Source: JAFDWR01 sp038216655 (lineage in GTDB: Bacteria > Armatimonadota > Fimbriimonadia > Fimbriimonadales > Fimbriimonadaceae). Taken from it: a stretch of 64,000 nt of DNA. Below the pieces are notes generated by a model. The model was not told the origin of the DNA. It did not search any database and saw only the letters and a list, made by a program, of their open reading frames with translations. The position numbers were made by a program, and so were the translations under genes. The stretch's first letter is position 1. Every line of letters begins with the position of its first letter. This document shows, piece after piece, positions 1 through 8,737 of the stretch. Location of the stretch: the NCBI GenBank assembly GCA_038216655.1, contig JBBQPZ010000001.1, positions 248,001-312,000 on the forward strand. Reading direction: 5' to 3'.

Positions 1-495
1 GTCCACACTGCCCCCCGCCTGAATTGAGCCGTGCAGCACCCGAATCCTGAAATCGCCCGCGCTCGGGTTCGAGGTGTTGTCGGACACCGCAATGATCGAG
101 GGTGGGTTGCTGCCACTTCCCTCTTGCCCGCTGAGAAAGAGCGTCGTCTTCGTGTTCTGATTGAACTGGAAAGTGCCCTCCGCGAGCAGGTCGGAGTTTG
201 TGGACCTCAACACGGTGACGATCTGCTGAGTATTGGAAGCAGGGTTATAAGTGTTGACGGCCCCGTAGGCGATGTCATTGCCAAAGAAGGTGAAGTCGCC
301 ATTCACGTTGACGGTGGCGTTCCCCGCCGTCGCCATCGCGTCAATCACGCGCACCTTCGTGTTCAAGTTGGAGGCGGCGACGTCAGCACCCCCACATCCG
401 ACCAACGAGACCAGGAGAACGGCGGAGGAGAGGAACCCGATGGCGAATTTGAGCACGATAAGATGACGCAAATTCAGCCGAGAAAGTTGCGCCAT
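1..495 (-). CDS. DUF4397-like lipoprotein, C-terminus cut by window edge
   Basis: An open frame of 165 codons runs from an ATG at 495 on the minus strand off the window edge, so the C-terminus is missing. The N-terminus has basic residues, a hydrophobic stretch and a lipobox (LVGC, then GGAD) near residue 35, which predicts a lipidated exported protein. The mature part reads like DUF4397: a KVRVID strand, a short NVNGD segment, and a second FRIRVLHG repeat start close to the edge. A GGAGG motif lies nine bases before the ATG, which supports this start. It is divergent from dnaE and covers the spurious 5' extension of the dnaE frame. The family has no settled biochemical role; surface display is inferred. 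Confidence 0.82.
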   Translation of the reverse strand, partial: MAQLSRLNLRHLIVLKFAIGFLSSAVLLVSLVGCGGADVAASNLNTKVRVIDAMATAGNATVNVNGDFTFFGNDIAYGAVNTYNPASNTQQIVTVLRSTNSDLLAEGTFQFNQNTKTTLFLSGQEGSGSNPPSIIAVSDNTSNPSAGDFRIRVLHGSIQAGGSVD

Positions 496-564
496 CCCGG
501 GGTTCCTCCACGTCACAATAAGGGCACGGTCGAGCGTCTGCTCACTGTTCCCGCAAGCGCAAGC

Positions 565-3500
565 ATGGCCTCCTTCTGCCACATCCACAATCACACCGAG
601 TACAGCCTCCTCGATGGCGCCAACCGGATTCCGGATATGGTCAAACGCGCCAAGGAACTCGGGATGGACTCCCTGGCGATCACCGACCACGGCGTCATGT
701 TCGGCGTTATGGAGTTCTACATGGAGTGCCAGAAAAAGGGGATCAAACCCCTTCTCGGGGTCGAAGCCTACGTCGCTCCCAACGGAATTCAGAGCCGAAA
801 GGAAGCGGGCGAGAAGGGTGCCTTCCATCTGCTGCTCTTGGCCAAGGACTTGGAAGGCTATCGGAACCTCTGCAAGCTCAGCACCATCGCCGCGCTCGAA
901 GGCTACTACTACAAGCCCCGCGTCGACCACGAGATCCTGCGCAAATACAGCAAGGGCATCATTGCCACGAGCGCGTGCCTTGGCTCCGAGATTTGCCAGG
1001 AACTCTTGAAGGGCCAATATGACCGCGCCCAGTATCTCGCCGGGATGTACGACGAGATGTACGGCCACGGCAACTTCCTGATCGAGCTTCAAGATCACGG
1101 GCTCAAGGAACAGGCGCTGATCAAAGAGCCGTTGATCAAGATCGCCCGGGAACTCAAGTTGCCGCTCGTCGCGACCAACGACGCCCACTACCTCTGCAAG
1201 GGCGATTCTGTTCCGCACGACGTCCTTCTCTGCATCCAGACCGGCGCCCTCGTCGCCGACGACCGCCGGATGAAGTTCGAGACCGAGGAGTTCTACATCA
1301 AGTCGGGCGACGAAATGTCCGCCCTCTTCTCGGACACGCCAGAGGCGATCGAGAACACCGCGATGGTCGCCGAGATGTGCAACGTCGACCTCGGCAAATC
1401 CCGCGCCCCGATGCCCCAGCCCGACGTCCCCGCCGGGAAAGACAACTTCGAATACCTTCGTGAGCTTGCCACCAAGGGTCTCAAAGATCGGATGCGCGAT
1501 CCCGAGCTATCGATCGACCGCCTCAACTATGAGTTGGAGGTGATCGAAAAGACCGGATTTGGTGACTACTTCCTGCTCGTGCGAGAATTCGCCAACGCAA
1601 CCCGGGATCGCGGCATTTTCTTTGGTGTCCGCGGCTCGGCTGCCGGCTCGCTGGTTTCATACACCCTCGGCATTACCGACGTCGACCCCGTCGCCTACGA
1701 TCTCACCTTTGAGCGCTTCCTGAACCCCGAACGCATCTCCATGCCCGATATCGACATGGACTTCGAGGACGCCCGGCGCGACGAAATCATCAAGTACGTG
1801 ACCGACCGATTCGGCCAAGACCACGTCGCCCAGATCATCACCTTCGGAACCCTGGGAGCGAAGGCGGCCATCAAAGACGCGGGACGGGTCCTCGGCTACA
1901 CCCCGCAGGAAACTGACCGGCTCTGCAAAATCATCCCCACGCTTCCCGGCTGGTCGATTGACCGCGTGAAGAAGGAACTCCCCGAGTTTCGCCAAATCCT
2001 GGAGTCCGAGCCAAGGATGAACAGCCTGGTGGACACCGCGATCTCGATCGAAGGGATGGCAAGACACGCGGGCGTCCACGCCGCGGGTGTGGTCATCTCC
2101 GGAGACCCCCTGGTGAACTACGTTCCTCTCTATCGAGGCAGCGACGGGCAAGCGATCACCGCCTTCGAAATGGGCATTCTCGAAAAGATCGGGATGCTCA
2201 AGATGGACTTCCTCGGCTTGAGCAACCTCACCGTGCTGGCCCAAGCCATCCGAAACATCGGCGAACTCGACATCCAGAAGATCCCCGACGACGACGTCAA
2301 AACCTTTGACATGCTCGGTCGAGGCGAGACGACCGGCGTGTTCCAGCTTGAAGGCGGCGGCATGACCCGCTGGGTTCAGCAGCTCAAGCCCAACAGCATC
2401 CGCGAACTTGCGGCTATGATCGCGCTCTACCGACCCGGTCCGATGGAGCACATCCCGCGCTTCATCGACATCAAATACGGAAAGCAGCAGGCGCAATACC
2501 TCGACGAGCGGATGAAGCCGATCCTCGAAGAAACCTACGGCGTCATCGTCTACCAAGACCAGGTTCTCAAGCTCGTCCAGGCCATCGCCGGCTTTTCTCT
2601 CGGCAAGGCGGACGTCCTCCGCCGCGCGATGGGAAAGAAGGACGTCCAGGCGATGGGCGACATGAAGATCGAATTCATGGCCGGCACCAACGCGGCCGGC
2701 GTGAGTGAGGCGTCCGCCGAGGAAATCTGGCAGCTCCTCATGCCCTTCGCGGGCTATGCCTTCAATAAGGCCCACGCCGTCTGCTACTCGATCCTCGCCT
2801 ACCAGACCGCGTACATGAAGGCGAATTATCCGGTCCCGTACATGGCCGCCTTGCTGAGCGTGTATCTCAGCAAGGAAGACCGCGTCACCACCTGCGTCGA
2901 AGAGTGCCGACGCATGAAGATTTCGGTGCTACCACCGGACGTGAACGAGAGCATCGCAGGCTTTTCGATTGAATCGGAGGCGATTCGGTTCGGTCTCGTC
3001 GCGATCAAGGGCGTCGGCGAAGGCGTCGTCGAGGCGATCATCGCCGAGCGGAAGGAGAACGGGCGGTTCACCCACCTCTTCGAGTTCTGCGAGCGCGTTA
3101 AGCCACATGGACTCAACAAGACCACCGTCGAAGCCCTCGTGAAAGCTGGCGCGATGGACGGGATCGACAAGAACCGCCGTAAGCTTCTCGACCGCGTCGA
3201 GGCGGCGTTGCAGTACGCGGACAACGCGAACCGGAATCGTCTCGCCGGTCAGGACGATCTCTTCGGCGAGACCACTGGCAACGGCAAGCGCGACTACCCT
3301 TCTCTTCCCGATGCGGAGCCTCCCGGTCGAGGAGAGATTCTCGCGATGGAGAAGGAAGTGATGGGGATCTACGTCTCCGACCACCCCCTACGCGGATTAG
3401 AGCGCGTGATCGCCCAGAGCGCTTCCCACTCCTGCCTGTCTCTAGAAGAAGCTGAAGAAGGCACCCCGGTCAAGCTCGCGGGGGTTGTCGCAAGCCTACG

Positions 3501-3999
3501 CACGATGGTGACCAAGAGTTCGGGCGAGAAGATGGCCGCGCTCACGCTGGAAGACTTCAGCGGCCAGATTTCCATCACCGTCTTCCCCAAGACCTACGCG
3601 AAGCTTAAGGACAACCTCGTCAAGGACAGCGTCGTTCAGGCTTCCGGGTTCGTGAAATACCGGGAAATGCGCGGGGAGCGAACCGTCGAAGTGATGCTCG
3701 ACGACATCCGCCCCCTCGAAGGGACGCTCGATCTCTCGTTCGCCGCCGAGCCGGAGTCAATGGTTCGGGTTTCGCTCCCGAAAGCGACGGCGAAGAATAT
3801 GCGTGCCTTCCGAGAGGTCCTCGACGCCCATCCGGGCGACCACGTCGTAGAGATCCAAATCCTCCCCTCGCAAGACTTCCTTCCCTTCCGAGCCGACGTC
3901 GCGGTGAACCCCGCGAACGGGTTCATGGAAGCGGCCAGGAAGGCTCTCCCAGGGGCCGAGATCGAAGTCTGCACCGATCGATTCGCACGAAGGGCATAG
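565..3999 (+). CDS. dnaE: DNA polymerase III alpha subunit
   Basis: This is the catalytic subunit of the replicative DNA polymerase, 1144 aa from the ATG at 565, a normal DnaE length. The N-terminal PHP domain begins at once (CHIHNHTEYSLLDG, residues 5-18) and continues with ITDHG near residue 40, so its metal-binding motifs look intact. The polymerase catalytic aspartates are in PDIDMDFED (about 394-402), with a third in KMDFLGL near 550. Helix-hairpin-helix and OB-fold regions follow, the latter around 965-1045. The frame stays open upstream to 31, but that part overlaps the divergent lipoprotein and has no DnaE similarity. No strong ribosome binding site precedes 565, so the start rests on the conserved N-terminus. 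Confidence 0.96.
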   Translation: MASFCHIHNHTEYSLLDGANRIPDMVKRAKELGMDSLAITDHGVMFGVMEFYMECQKKGIKPLLGVEAYVAPNGIQSRKEAGEKGAFHLLLLAKDLEGYRNLCKLSTIAALEGYYYKPRVDHEILRKYSKGIIATSACLGSEICQELLKGQYDRAQYLAGMYDEMYGHGNFLIELQDHGLKEQALIKEPLIKIARELKLPLVATNDAHYLCKGDSVPHDVLLCIQTGALVADDRRMKFETEEFYIKSGDEMSALFSDTPEAIENTAMVAEMCNVDLGKSRAPMPQPDVPAGKDNFEYLRELATKGLKDRMRDPELSIDRLNYELEVIEKTGFGDYFLLVREFANATRDRGIFFGVRGSAAGSLVSYTLGITDVDPVAYDLTFERFLNPERISMPDIDMDFEDARRDEIIKYVTDRFGQDHVAQIITFGTLGAKAAIKDAGRVLGYTPQETDRLCKIIPTLPGWSIDRVKKELPEFRQILESEPRMNSLVDTAISIEGMARHAGVHAAGVVISGDPLVNYVPLYRGSDGQAITAFEMGILEKIGMLKMDFLGLSNLTVLAQAIRNIGELDIQKIPDDDVKTFDMLGRGETTGVFQLEGGGMTRWVQQLKPNSIRELAAMIALYRPGPMEHIPRFIDIKYGKQQAQYLDERMKPILEETYGVIVYQDQVLKLVQAIAGFSLGKADVLRRAMGKKDVQAMGDMKIEFMAGTNAAGVSEASAEEIWQLLMPFAGYAFNKAHAVCYSILAYQTAYMKANYPVPYMAALLSVYLSKEDRVTTCVEECRRMKISVLPPDVNESIAGFSIESEAIRFGLVAIKGVGEGVVEAIIAERKENGRFTHLFEFCERVKPHGLNKTTVEALVKAGAMDGIDKNRRKLLDRVEAALQYADNANRNRLAGQDDLFGETTGNGKRDYPSLPDAEPPGRGEILAMEKEVMGIYVSDHPLRGLERVIAQSASHSCLSLEEAEEGTPVKLAGVVASLRTMVTKSSGEKMAALTLEDFSGQISITVFPKTYAKLKDNLVKDSVVQASGFVKYREMRGERTVEVMLDDIRPLEGTLDLSFAAEPESMVRVSLPKATAKNMRAFREVLDAHPGDHVVEIQILPSQDFLPFRADVAVNPANGFMEAARKALPGAEIEVCTDRFARRA

Positions 4000-4055
4000 C
4001 TCGCGGGCCCAGACCTTCAAGCAAGACTGCCACCCCTCTTACTCCGGAACCACCC

Positions 4056-4826
4056 CTAGAACAGCAGCGGAATTAGGTTCGGCACGAACTGCTCGCGCCG
4101 CATCCGCTCGTAGGTGTAGTTCGTGAGCGTCTCCAGGTTCACCACATCCTCACGGTTGTATGCAATCAACTTCTCCAGCGCGCTGTCATCCCGCAGGTTC
4201 ACGTACCGACGCCAGAGCAATACCGCGTCGTAGCCCGTCAAGCCGTCGGTCTCCGGCGATCGCTCGATCCCGAGTTGCTTTTCGATCTTCTTCAAACCGC
4301 CCCGAATCCCCAACCGCTTCAAGGCAGGATGCAGGTCCAAATGAATCTGGTCAAACCGCAACCCACCAAACTGCTTCTGCAGAACGGGCAAATCGAAGCC
4401 CATCCCGAAGAAGGTCACGATCATCGAGTAGTTCGAGATGATGTCCCGGAAATTCTCAAGGTCTTCGCCCTGAACCAGGCAGGTGAACTCCTTCCCGTCA
4501 TACATCCCGATCGTCGTCACCGGATCGGGGCCGTTGCCGCCGTCGGTTTCGATGTCGAGGAACACGCACTTGTCGCGAAAATCGGGATAGGCGCGCCAAG
4601 CATCGCGCTGACCAAGCCCGCGCCGGAAGAACTGGTGGTGCCCCTGCTCCAACGCGACCACTGACTTTTCGATATGTCGCTTGGCGTCGTCTTGGGAAAC
4701 CTTGCCGTACCGATAGAAATGGGGATCGCCAAGGAGCCGATCCCAATCGTGACAGCCACTACGCCAGAGCTCGATCTCGGTTGCTCGGCCCAGCCCCGGA
4801 ACGTGAACGAAGGTGTTCCGGAGCAG
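4056..4826 (-). CDS. RNase H-like (YprB-type) 3'-5' exonuclease with CTG start
   Basis: A predicted DEDD-family exonuclease of 256 aa. DxE is in FLDIETDG (D91, E93), a second Asp is in GFDLPVL near 145, and a third is in YNREDVVNL near 228. The family usually opens with a segment like LRNTFVHVPGLG followed by an E.LW..G..W pattern. Both are encoded here upstream of the first canonical start (GTG at 4661). No ATG, GTG or TTG lies in frame between 4661 and the upstream stop at 4889. A CTG at 4826 sits eight bases after GGAGG (4839-4835), so I take it as the start. The upstream gene's TAA is four bases before the CTG, suggesting translational coupling. The nucleic-acid substrate is unknown. Confidence 0.83.
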   Translation of the reverse strand: MLRNTFVHVPGLGRATEIELWRSGCHDWDRLLGDPHFYRYGKVSQDDAKRHIEKSVVALEQGHHQFFRRGLGQRDAWRAYPDFRDKCVFLDIETDGGNGPDPVTTIGMYDGKEFTCLVQGEDLENFRDIISNYSMIVTFFGMGFDLPVLQKQFGGLRFDQIHLDLHPALKRLGIRGGLKKIEKQLGIERSPETDGLTGYDAVLLWRRYVNLRDDSALEKLIAYNREDVVNLETLTNYTYERMRREQFVPNLIPLLF

Positions 4827-4830
4827 GAGC

Positions 4831-5421
4831 TTAGCCTCCGTGGTTGCGTGGCGTCGGAATTTGCGGGACCGGGCGCTGGTAGATGCTCATCGGAACCTCG
4901 ACCTGCATTCCCGTCGTGCCCCAAGGTATCCGCTTTGCATTAGCGTCCGTAGGTGCCCCAAACCAGTAGTCGCCGGTCTTGCTCTGCTTGTCAAACTCAC
5001 CGTAAAGACGCAGGAGCCCGCGACCCTCGAAACTTCCCACCAAGTCGCGGCCGAACCACTGAATTGACCGCACAGTACCGTCAACGATCAACTTGCCCGT
5101 TCCGAAGAACTCGCGCTTGTTATGCTTGGCGTCGGAATACTCTTCCCGGACGTTTCCGGATGTCACGAGCTTCCCGCCTGAGGCGAGTCCACTCACCAGA
5201 ATGGTGCCGGTAAATGAAACCTCGAAGTGGCCGCGAACGGGATCTTCGTCGGAGTGACCCAGGAGCTTGAAACTGCCCAGTGCGGTCTTCATGCTGAACT
5301 TTCCGGTTGGCAATGAAACGCCGGGTTTCTGAGGCGGCGGGAACTGCTGAGCAGTCGCATAAAGCACGACCGCGCTCAGGGAAGCGATCGCGCACCATCG
5401 AGCGTGAATCATTTTGGGCAT
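4831..5421 (-). CDS. Hypothetical secreted protein
   Basis: A 196-aa protein with a probable Sec signal peptide (MPKMIHARW, then a hydrophobic run ending near ATAQQ) and no other membrane segment. The frame is open from 5454, but the added residues lengthen the pre-signal region implausibly, so I prefer the ATG at 5421; 5412 is also possible. The mature part alternates short beta-like stretches (FEVSFTGTILVSG, GRGLLRLYGEF) and resembles LptA/OstA-like or other beta-taco material only vaguely. I do not recognise a family. Its stop lies four bases before the CTG of the exonuclease gene, so the two are probably co-transcribed. Confidence 0.65.
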   Translation of the reverse strand: MPKMIHARWCAIASLSAVVLYATAQQFPPPQKPGVSLPTGKFSMKTALGSFKLLGHSDEDPVRGHFEVSFTGTILVSGLASGGKLVTSGNVREEYSDAKHNKREFFGTGKLIVDGTVRSIQWFGRDLVGSFEGRGLLRLYGEFDKQSKTGDYWFGAPTDANAKRIPWGTTGMQVEVPMSIYQRPVPQIPTPRNHGG

Positions 5422-5498
5422 CATGGCTATTTTAGCCCAACAGCACGAAGTCATTAGGGCGTTCCCACGCGTATCCTAATTTGGGTGACAATGTCATA

Positions 5499-5900
5499 AT
5501 GAAAACGATGCCGAACAAGAAGAAGGGCGCCGTTGTAACCGGCGTGATCGCGGTCCTAGCCATGGCCGGAGTGACGGCGGCGTTTGTCACCAGCGCCAGC
5601 CCCTACGTGACGATTAAGGAAGCTCAGCACATTTCCGGGGATTCTCTCCACCTCGCCGGAGCAGTGGACTTCCCTTCGATCCAGGATGACCGAGTCCACA
5701 ACAAACTTAAGTTCGTCCTCGCCGACAAGAACGGCGATCGCATTCCCGTAATCTACACGGGCGAACCCGTGGGCAACCTTCGCGATGCGAAGCAAGTCGT
5801 CGCGATCGGGCACGTTGTGAACGGCGTGTTTGTGAGCGAGAAGATGCTGGTGAAGTGCCCGACAAAGTACAAGAGCACCGACTCTAAGTCCGGAGCATAG
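5499..5900 (+). CDS. ccmE: Cytochrome c maturation protein CcmE, CxxxY variant
   Basis: A periplasmic haem chaperone that takes haem and passes it to CcmF for attachment to apocytochrome c. The 133-aa product has one N-terminal membrane anchor (about residues 10-31), then the OB-fold-like domain with the family pattern of HLAGAVD, PVIYTGEPV and VAIGHVVNGVF followed by a KMLVKCP tail. The haem-binding residue is normally His in HxxxY. Here it is Cys120 in CPTKY, with Tyr124 kept. Such CxxxY CcmE proteins are known from archaea and some bacteria (the so-called System I*). The start at 5499 is preferred over TTG 5481 because it gives a compact basic N-terminus. ccmF follows four bases later. Confidence 0.92.
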   Translation: MKTMPNKKKGAVVTGVIAVLAMAGVTAAFVTSASPYVTIKEAQHISGDSLHLAGAVDFPSIQDDRVHNKLKFVLADKNGDRIPVIYTGEPVGNLRDAKQVVAIGHVVNGVFVSEKMLVKCPTKYKSTDSKSGA

Positions 5901-5904
5901 AGCC

Positions 5905-8340
5905 CTGGAACCAAGCCCACACGCAAGTTCGCTTCCGTTTGCCGCACCCTGGTCAATCACCCTTGGCCTCGTCGGTAAGGGTCTGGTCTTCGCCACCGTC
6001 GCCGCTTTCCTAATTGCCGCGCTCCTCTGGATTCTCGTTCCGAAGAAACCCGGCCTTGACCGGTGGGCCAAGCTCACGTTCTGGCTTGGCTCCCTTACGC
6101 TCTTCAGCTCCTTCGCCTGCCTCGCGACTCTGTTCGTCACAGAACAATTCCAGTACGAGTACGTGTTCGGGCACTCCGCGAAGGACCTGGCCACGTCTTA
6201 TCGCGTCGCTGCCGTATGGGCAGGGCAACAGGGGAGCTTCCTCCTTTGGGCCGTCACGTCGACGATCTTTGCGCTGCTGGTCGGACCCTTTACCGGCAAA
6301 TACCGCCGGCCCTTCACGATCGTCTATGCCGTCTTCCTCGCTTCCCTTGCCTCGATACTTGCTTACGAGACCCCGTTCAACCTGATCAAGGATGCGATCG
6401 TCGATAGCACCCACGTGCTTCGCCCCCTCACCGGCAACGGGCTCACCCCCGCGCTCCAGAACTACTGGGTCATCATCCACCCGCCCACGATCTTCATGGG
6501 CTTCGGCTCGCTGACCGTACCCTTCGCCTGGGCAATCGCCGCAATGTGGACCAAGGACCCGATCGACTGGGCCCAGCGCGTTCGGCCATGGGCCCTTGTC
6601 TCCGTCAGCATCCTCGGCCTCGGCCTCTGTATGGGCGGCTTCTGGGCCTACGAGACACTAGGCTGGGGCGGGTTCTGGGCATGGGATCCCGTTGAGAACG
6701 TCAGCTTTGTTCCCTGGATATTCATGATCGCCTTCGTCCACGGGCTCATCGTCCAGATCAACCGGAAGCGATGGATCGGCACGAACATCCTGCTTGGCGG
6801 ATTCCCGTTCGTGATCTTCACATTCGGCACGCTGATGACTCGGTCAGGGATGCTCGGCGACTCCAGTAAGCACTCGTTCGCCGAAATGAACCGGTTCGCG
6901 CTCTGGATTCTCGCGGGGATCATGTTCGCCGCAATCGCCGCGTTGATCGGTATGTACATCGCGTCGGTGAGCGCCATCAAGCGCCTTGCTCCCGAGCCCC
7001 CCCCCCTGTCCGGCGTAACCCGCGAAGCGGGCTACTGGGCGGGCACCCTCGTTCTGTGCCTCATCGGAGCGATCACTGCCTTTGGCATGAGCTACCCGTT
7101 CTTCGGGGCCATCCTCACCGGCCGCGCGGCCGCAATTGAAGCTCACCTCTATCAGATCGTCATCGTTTGGCTATTCATCCCCTTGATGATCCTGATCGCC
7201 GCCGTCCCCTTTATCTCCTGGAAGGGCGAGCCGCTCAAGACGATCATCGGGAAGCTCGTCAACATCTTCGGCCTGTCTTTAGGGCTAACCGGCCTTGCCC
7301 TTTACATCTTCAAGAACCCCCAGTGGGGTGCCGCCACCGCGGGGCAGACCAAGCCCGACGCGATCAGCAGCCTCCCTCATTTTGAGGCGGCAACAGTCAC
7401 CGCACCCTTCGGCCTCCAAATGCCAGTGCTGCCCTGGGTCACGTTCTTCATCTTTCTGACGACCTTTGCTGCGATCGCCAATATCTGGCGGATCGTAGCG
7501 ATGCTACGAAAATCGCCGCTCTCGATCGGAGGCTTCGTCGCCCATATCGGCGTCGCCACGCTGCTGGCCGGACTCATCATCTCCCGTGGCCTCGAACACC
7601 ACGAAATCACCGCGATCCCTAAGGACCAAACGGTCAAAGTGCTGGATTACGACGTGCGCTACCTGGGGATGAGCAAGAAGGATCTCACCGACCGGAGCAA
7701 CCAAGCCGAGTTCTCCATGACCCGCGACGGGAAAGAGTTCAAGGCAACCCCCGGCCTGTACTACGTCCCGGATCCGGAGAATCCCGAGAAAGCGATGACT
7801 TGGCCAGACATCCAGCACCGGGGACTGTACGACATCTATCTCAGCATCGGCGCTCCCGTTCTTTTCGCCACCGACATGCCGATGACCCTCAAGAAGGGGG
7901 AGTCGCAGCCCCTCGGCACCGCAACCGTCAAGTACATTGCCGTCCACGCACCGGAGAACCCGCGAGCCGAGAACGCGGTTTGGACCGCGGACATCGAAAT
8001 CACCGTGAATGGCAAGACCTTCACGACCCATCCCGAACTCCGCCGGACCGATCAGGGTCTCACCCCGACTCTGACAAAGCTCAATGACGAGCTTTACGTC
8101 ACGCTGAACTCGATGAATGCGGAGGACGGCTCCATTACCGTCCAGTGGCCCCTCGTGACCCCCCAATTCCCGATCGAACTCTTCTACAAGCCAATGACGG
8201 TCCTCGTCTTTGCCGGCACGGCAATCCTCACTCTCGGCGGGCTTATGGCCGCCTTCTACCGCCGCTTCAGCGCGAAGCCGCTTCCCCCCGAGCCCGACGG
8301 GCTCGCGCAACCCAACGATGCGACTGTCCCAACTGCTTAA
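5905..8340 (+). CDS. ccmF: Cytochrome c haem lyase subunit CcmF with CTG start
   Basis: A polytopic membrane protein that ligates haem from CcmE to apocytochrome c. The tryptophan-rich WWD signature (GWGGFWAWDPVENVSF) lies near residues 253-269, and AGQQGSFLLWA near 105-115. A long periplasmic domain precedes the final membrane helix, giving about 811 aa, on the long side for CcmF. The first canonical start in frame is GTG at 6163, which would delete the first two membrane helices and roughly 85 conserved-looking residues. Between the upstream stop at 5851 and 6163 there is no ATG, GTG or TTG. CTG at 5905 follows GGAG (5892-5895) by nine bases and is the best start. Its end overlaps panD by 23 bases. 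Confidence 0.9.
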   Translation: MEPSPHASSLPFAAPWSITLGLVGKGLVFATVAAFLIAALLWILVPKKPGLDRWAKLTFWLGSLTLFSSFACLATLFVTEQFQYEYVFGHSAKDLATSYRVAAVWAGQQGSFLLWAVTSTIFALLVGPFTGKYRRPFTIVYAVFLASLASILAYETPFNLIKDAIVDSTHVLRPLTGNGLTPALQNYWVIIHPPTIFMGFGSLTVPFAWAIAAMWTKDPIDWAQRVRPWALVSVSILGLGLCMGGFWAYETLGWGGFWAWDPVENVSFVPWIFMIAFVHGLIVQINRKRWIGTNILLGGFPFVIFTFGTLMTRSGMLGDSSKHSFAEMNRFALWILAGIMFAAIAALIGMYIASVSAIKRLAPEPPPLSGVTREAGYWAGTLVLCLIGAITAFGMSYPFFGAILTGRAAAIEAHLYQIVIVWLFIPLMILIAAVPFISWKGEPLKTIIGKLVNIFGLSLGLTGLALYIFKNPQWGAATAGQTKPDAISSLPHFEAATVTAPFGLQMPVLPWVTFFIFLTTFAAIANIWRIVAMLRKSPLSIGGFVAHIGVATLLAGLIISRGLEHHEITAIPKDQTVKVLDYDVRYLGMSKKDLTDRSNQAEFSMTRDGKEFKATPGLYYVPDPENPEKAMTWPDIQHRGLYDIYLSIGAPVLFATDMPMTLKKGESQPLGTATVKYIAVHAPENPRAENAVWTADIEITVNGKTFTTHPELRRTDQGLTPTLTKLNDELYVTLNSMNAEDGSITVQWPLVTPQFPIELFYKPMTVLVFAGTAILTLGGLMAAFYRRFSAKPLPPEPDGLAQPNDATVPTA

Positions 8341-8680
8341 GGCCAAACTCCATCACGCCCGCGTGACCTACGCCAACCCCGACTACGTCGGGAGTATCGA
8401 GATCGACGCGCGCCTCATGGAGCGTGTCGGCATCCAGGACGGCGAGTTGGTCCACGTCTGGGCCGTCGATCACGAGTCCCGAATCCTTACCTACGCCTTC
8501 GCCGGTCCGGCAGGGGTGATCGGACTCAACGGCGGCGCGGCCCACTTCTTCAAATCGGGCGATAAGGTCATCATCGCCGCGTTCGATCTCAGCGATGAGC
8601 CGATCATCCCCAAGATGGTCCTGCTTGACGAAGACAACCGAGTTGTGCGAGACATGACCCCGTTTTCGGTCGTCGGCTGA
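8318..8680 (+). CDS. panD: Aspartate 1-decarboxylase precursor
   Basis: A pyruvoyl-dependent enzyme that makes beta-alanine from L-aspartate for pantothenate and CoA synthesis. The 120-aa product matches the normal family length. The self-cleavage site is Gly25-Ser26 within YVGSIEID; cleavage converts the Ser to the pyruvoyl group. Conserved NGGAAH and GDKVIIAAF segments are present. The start at 8318 fits the family N-terminus (MRLSQLLKAKLHHARVT). The longer frame from 8210 merely reads through the ccmF tail. The gene overlaps the end of ccmF by 23 bases, so translation is probably coupled, although the two pathways are unrelated. Confidence 0.95.
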   Translation: MRLSQLLKAKLHHARVTYANPDYVGSIEIDARLMERVGIQDGELVHVWAVDHESRILTYAFAGPAGVIGLNGGAAHFFKSGDKVIIAAFDLSDEPIIPKMVLLDEDNRVVRDMTPFSVVG

Positions 8681-8737
8681 GCACAATCCTCGGTCGTGCG
8701 TCATACTCGCTAAGCGTCGCGACGCGGCGAAAAACCC

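Noticed and set aside
31..564. N-terminal extension of the dnaE frame
   Set aside because: No DnaE similarity, and the opposite strand holds a convincing lipoprotein gene with lipobox and ribosome binding site.
1657..2775. 372-codon minus-strand open frame inside dnaE
   Set aside because: Shadow of the dnaE codon pattern; no recognisable domain.
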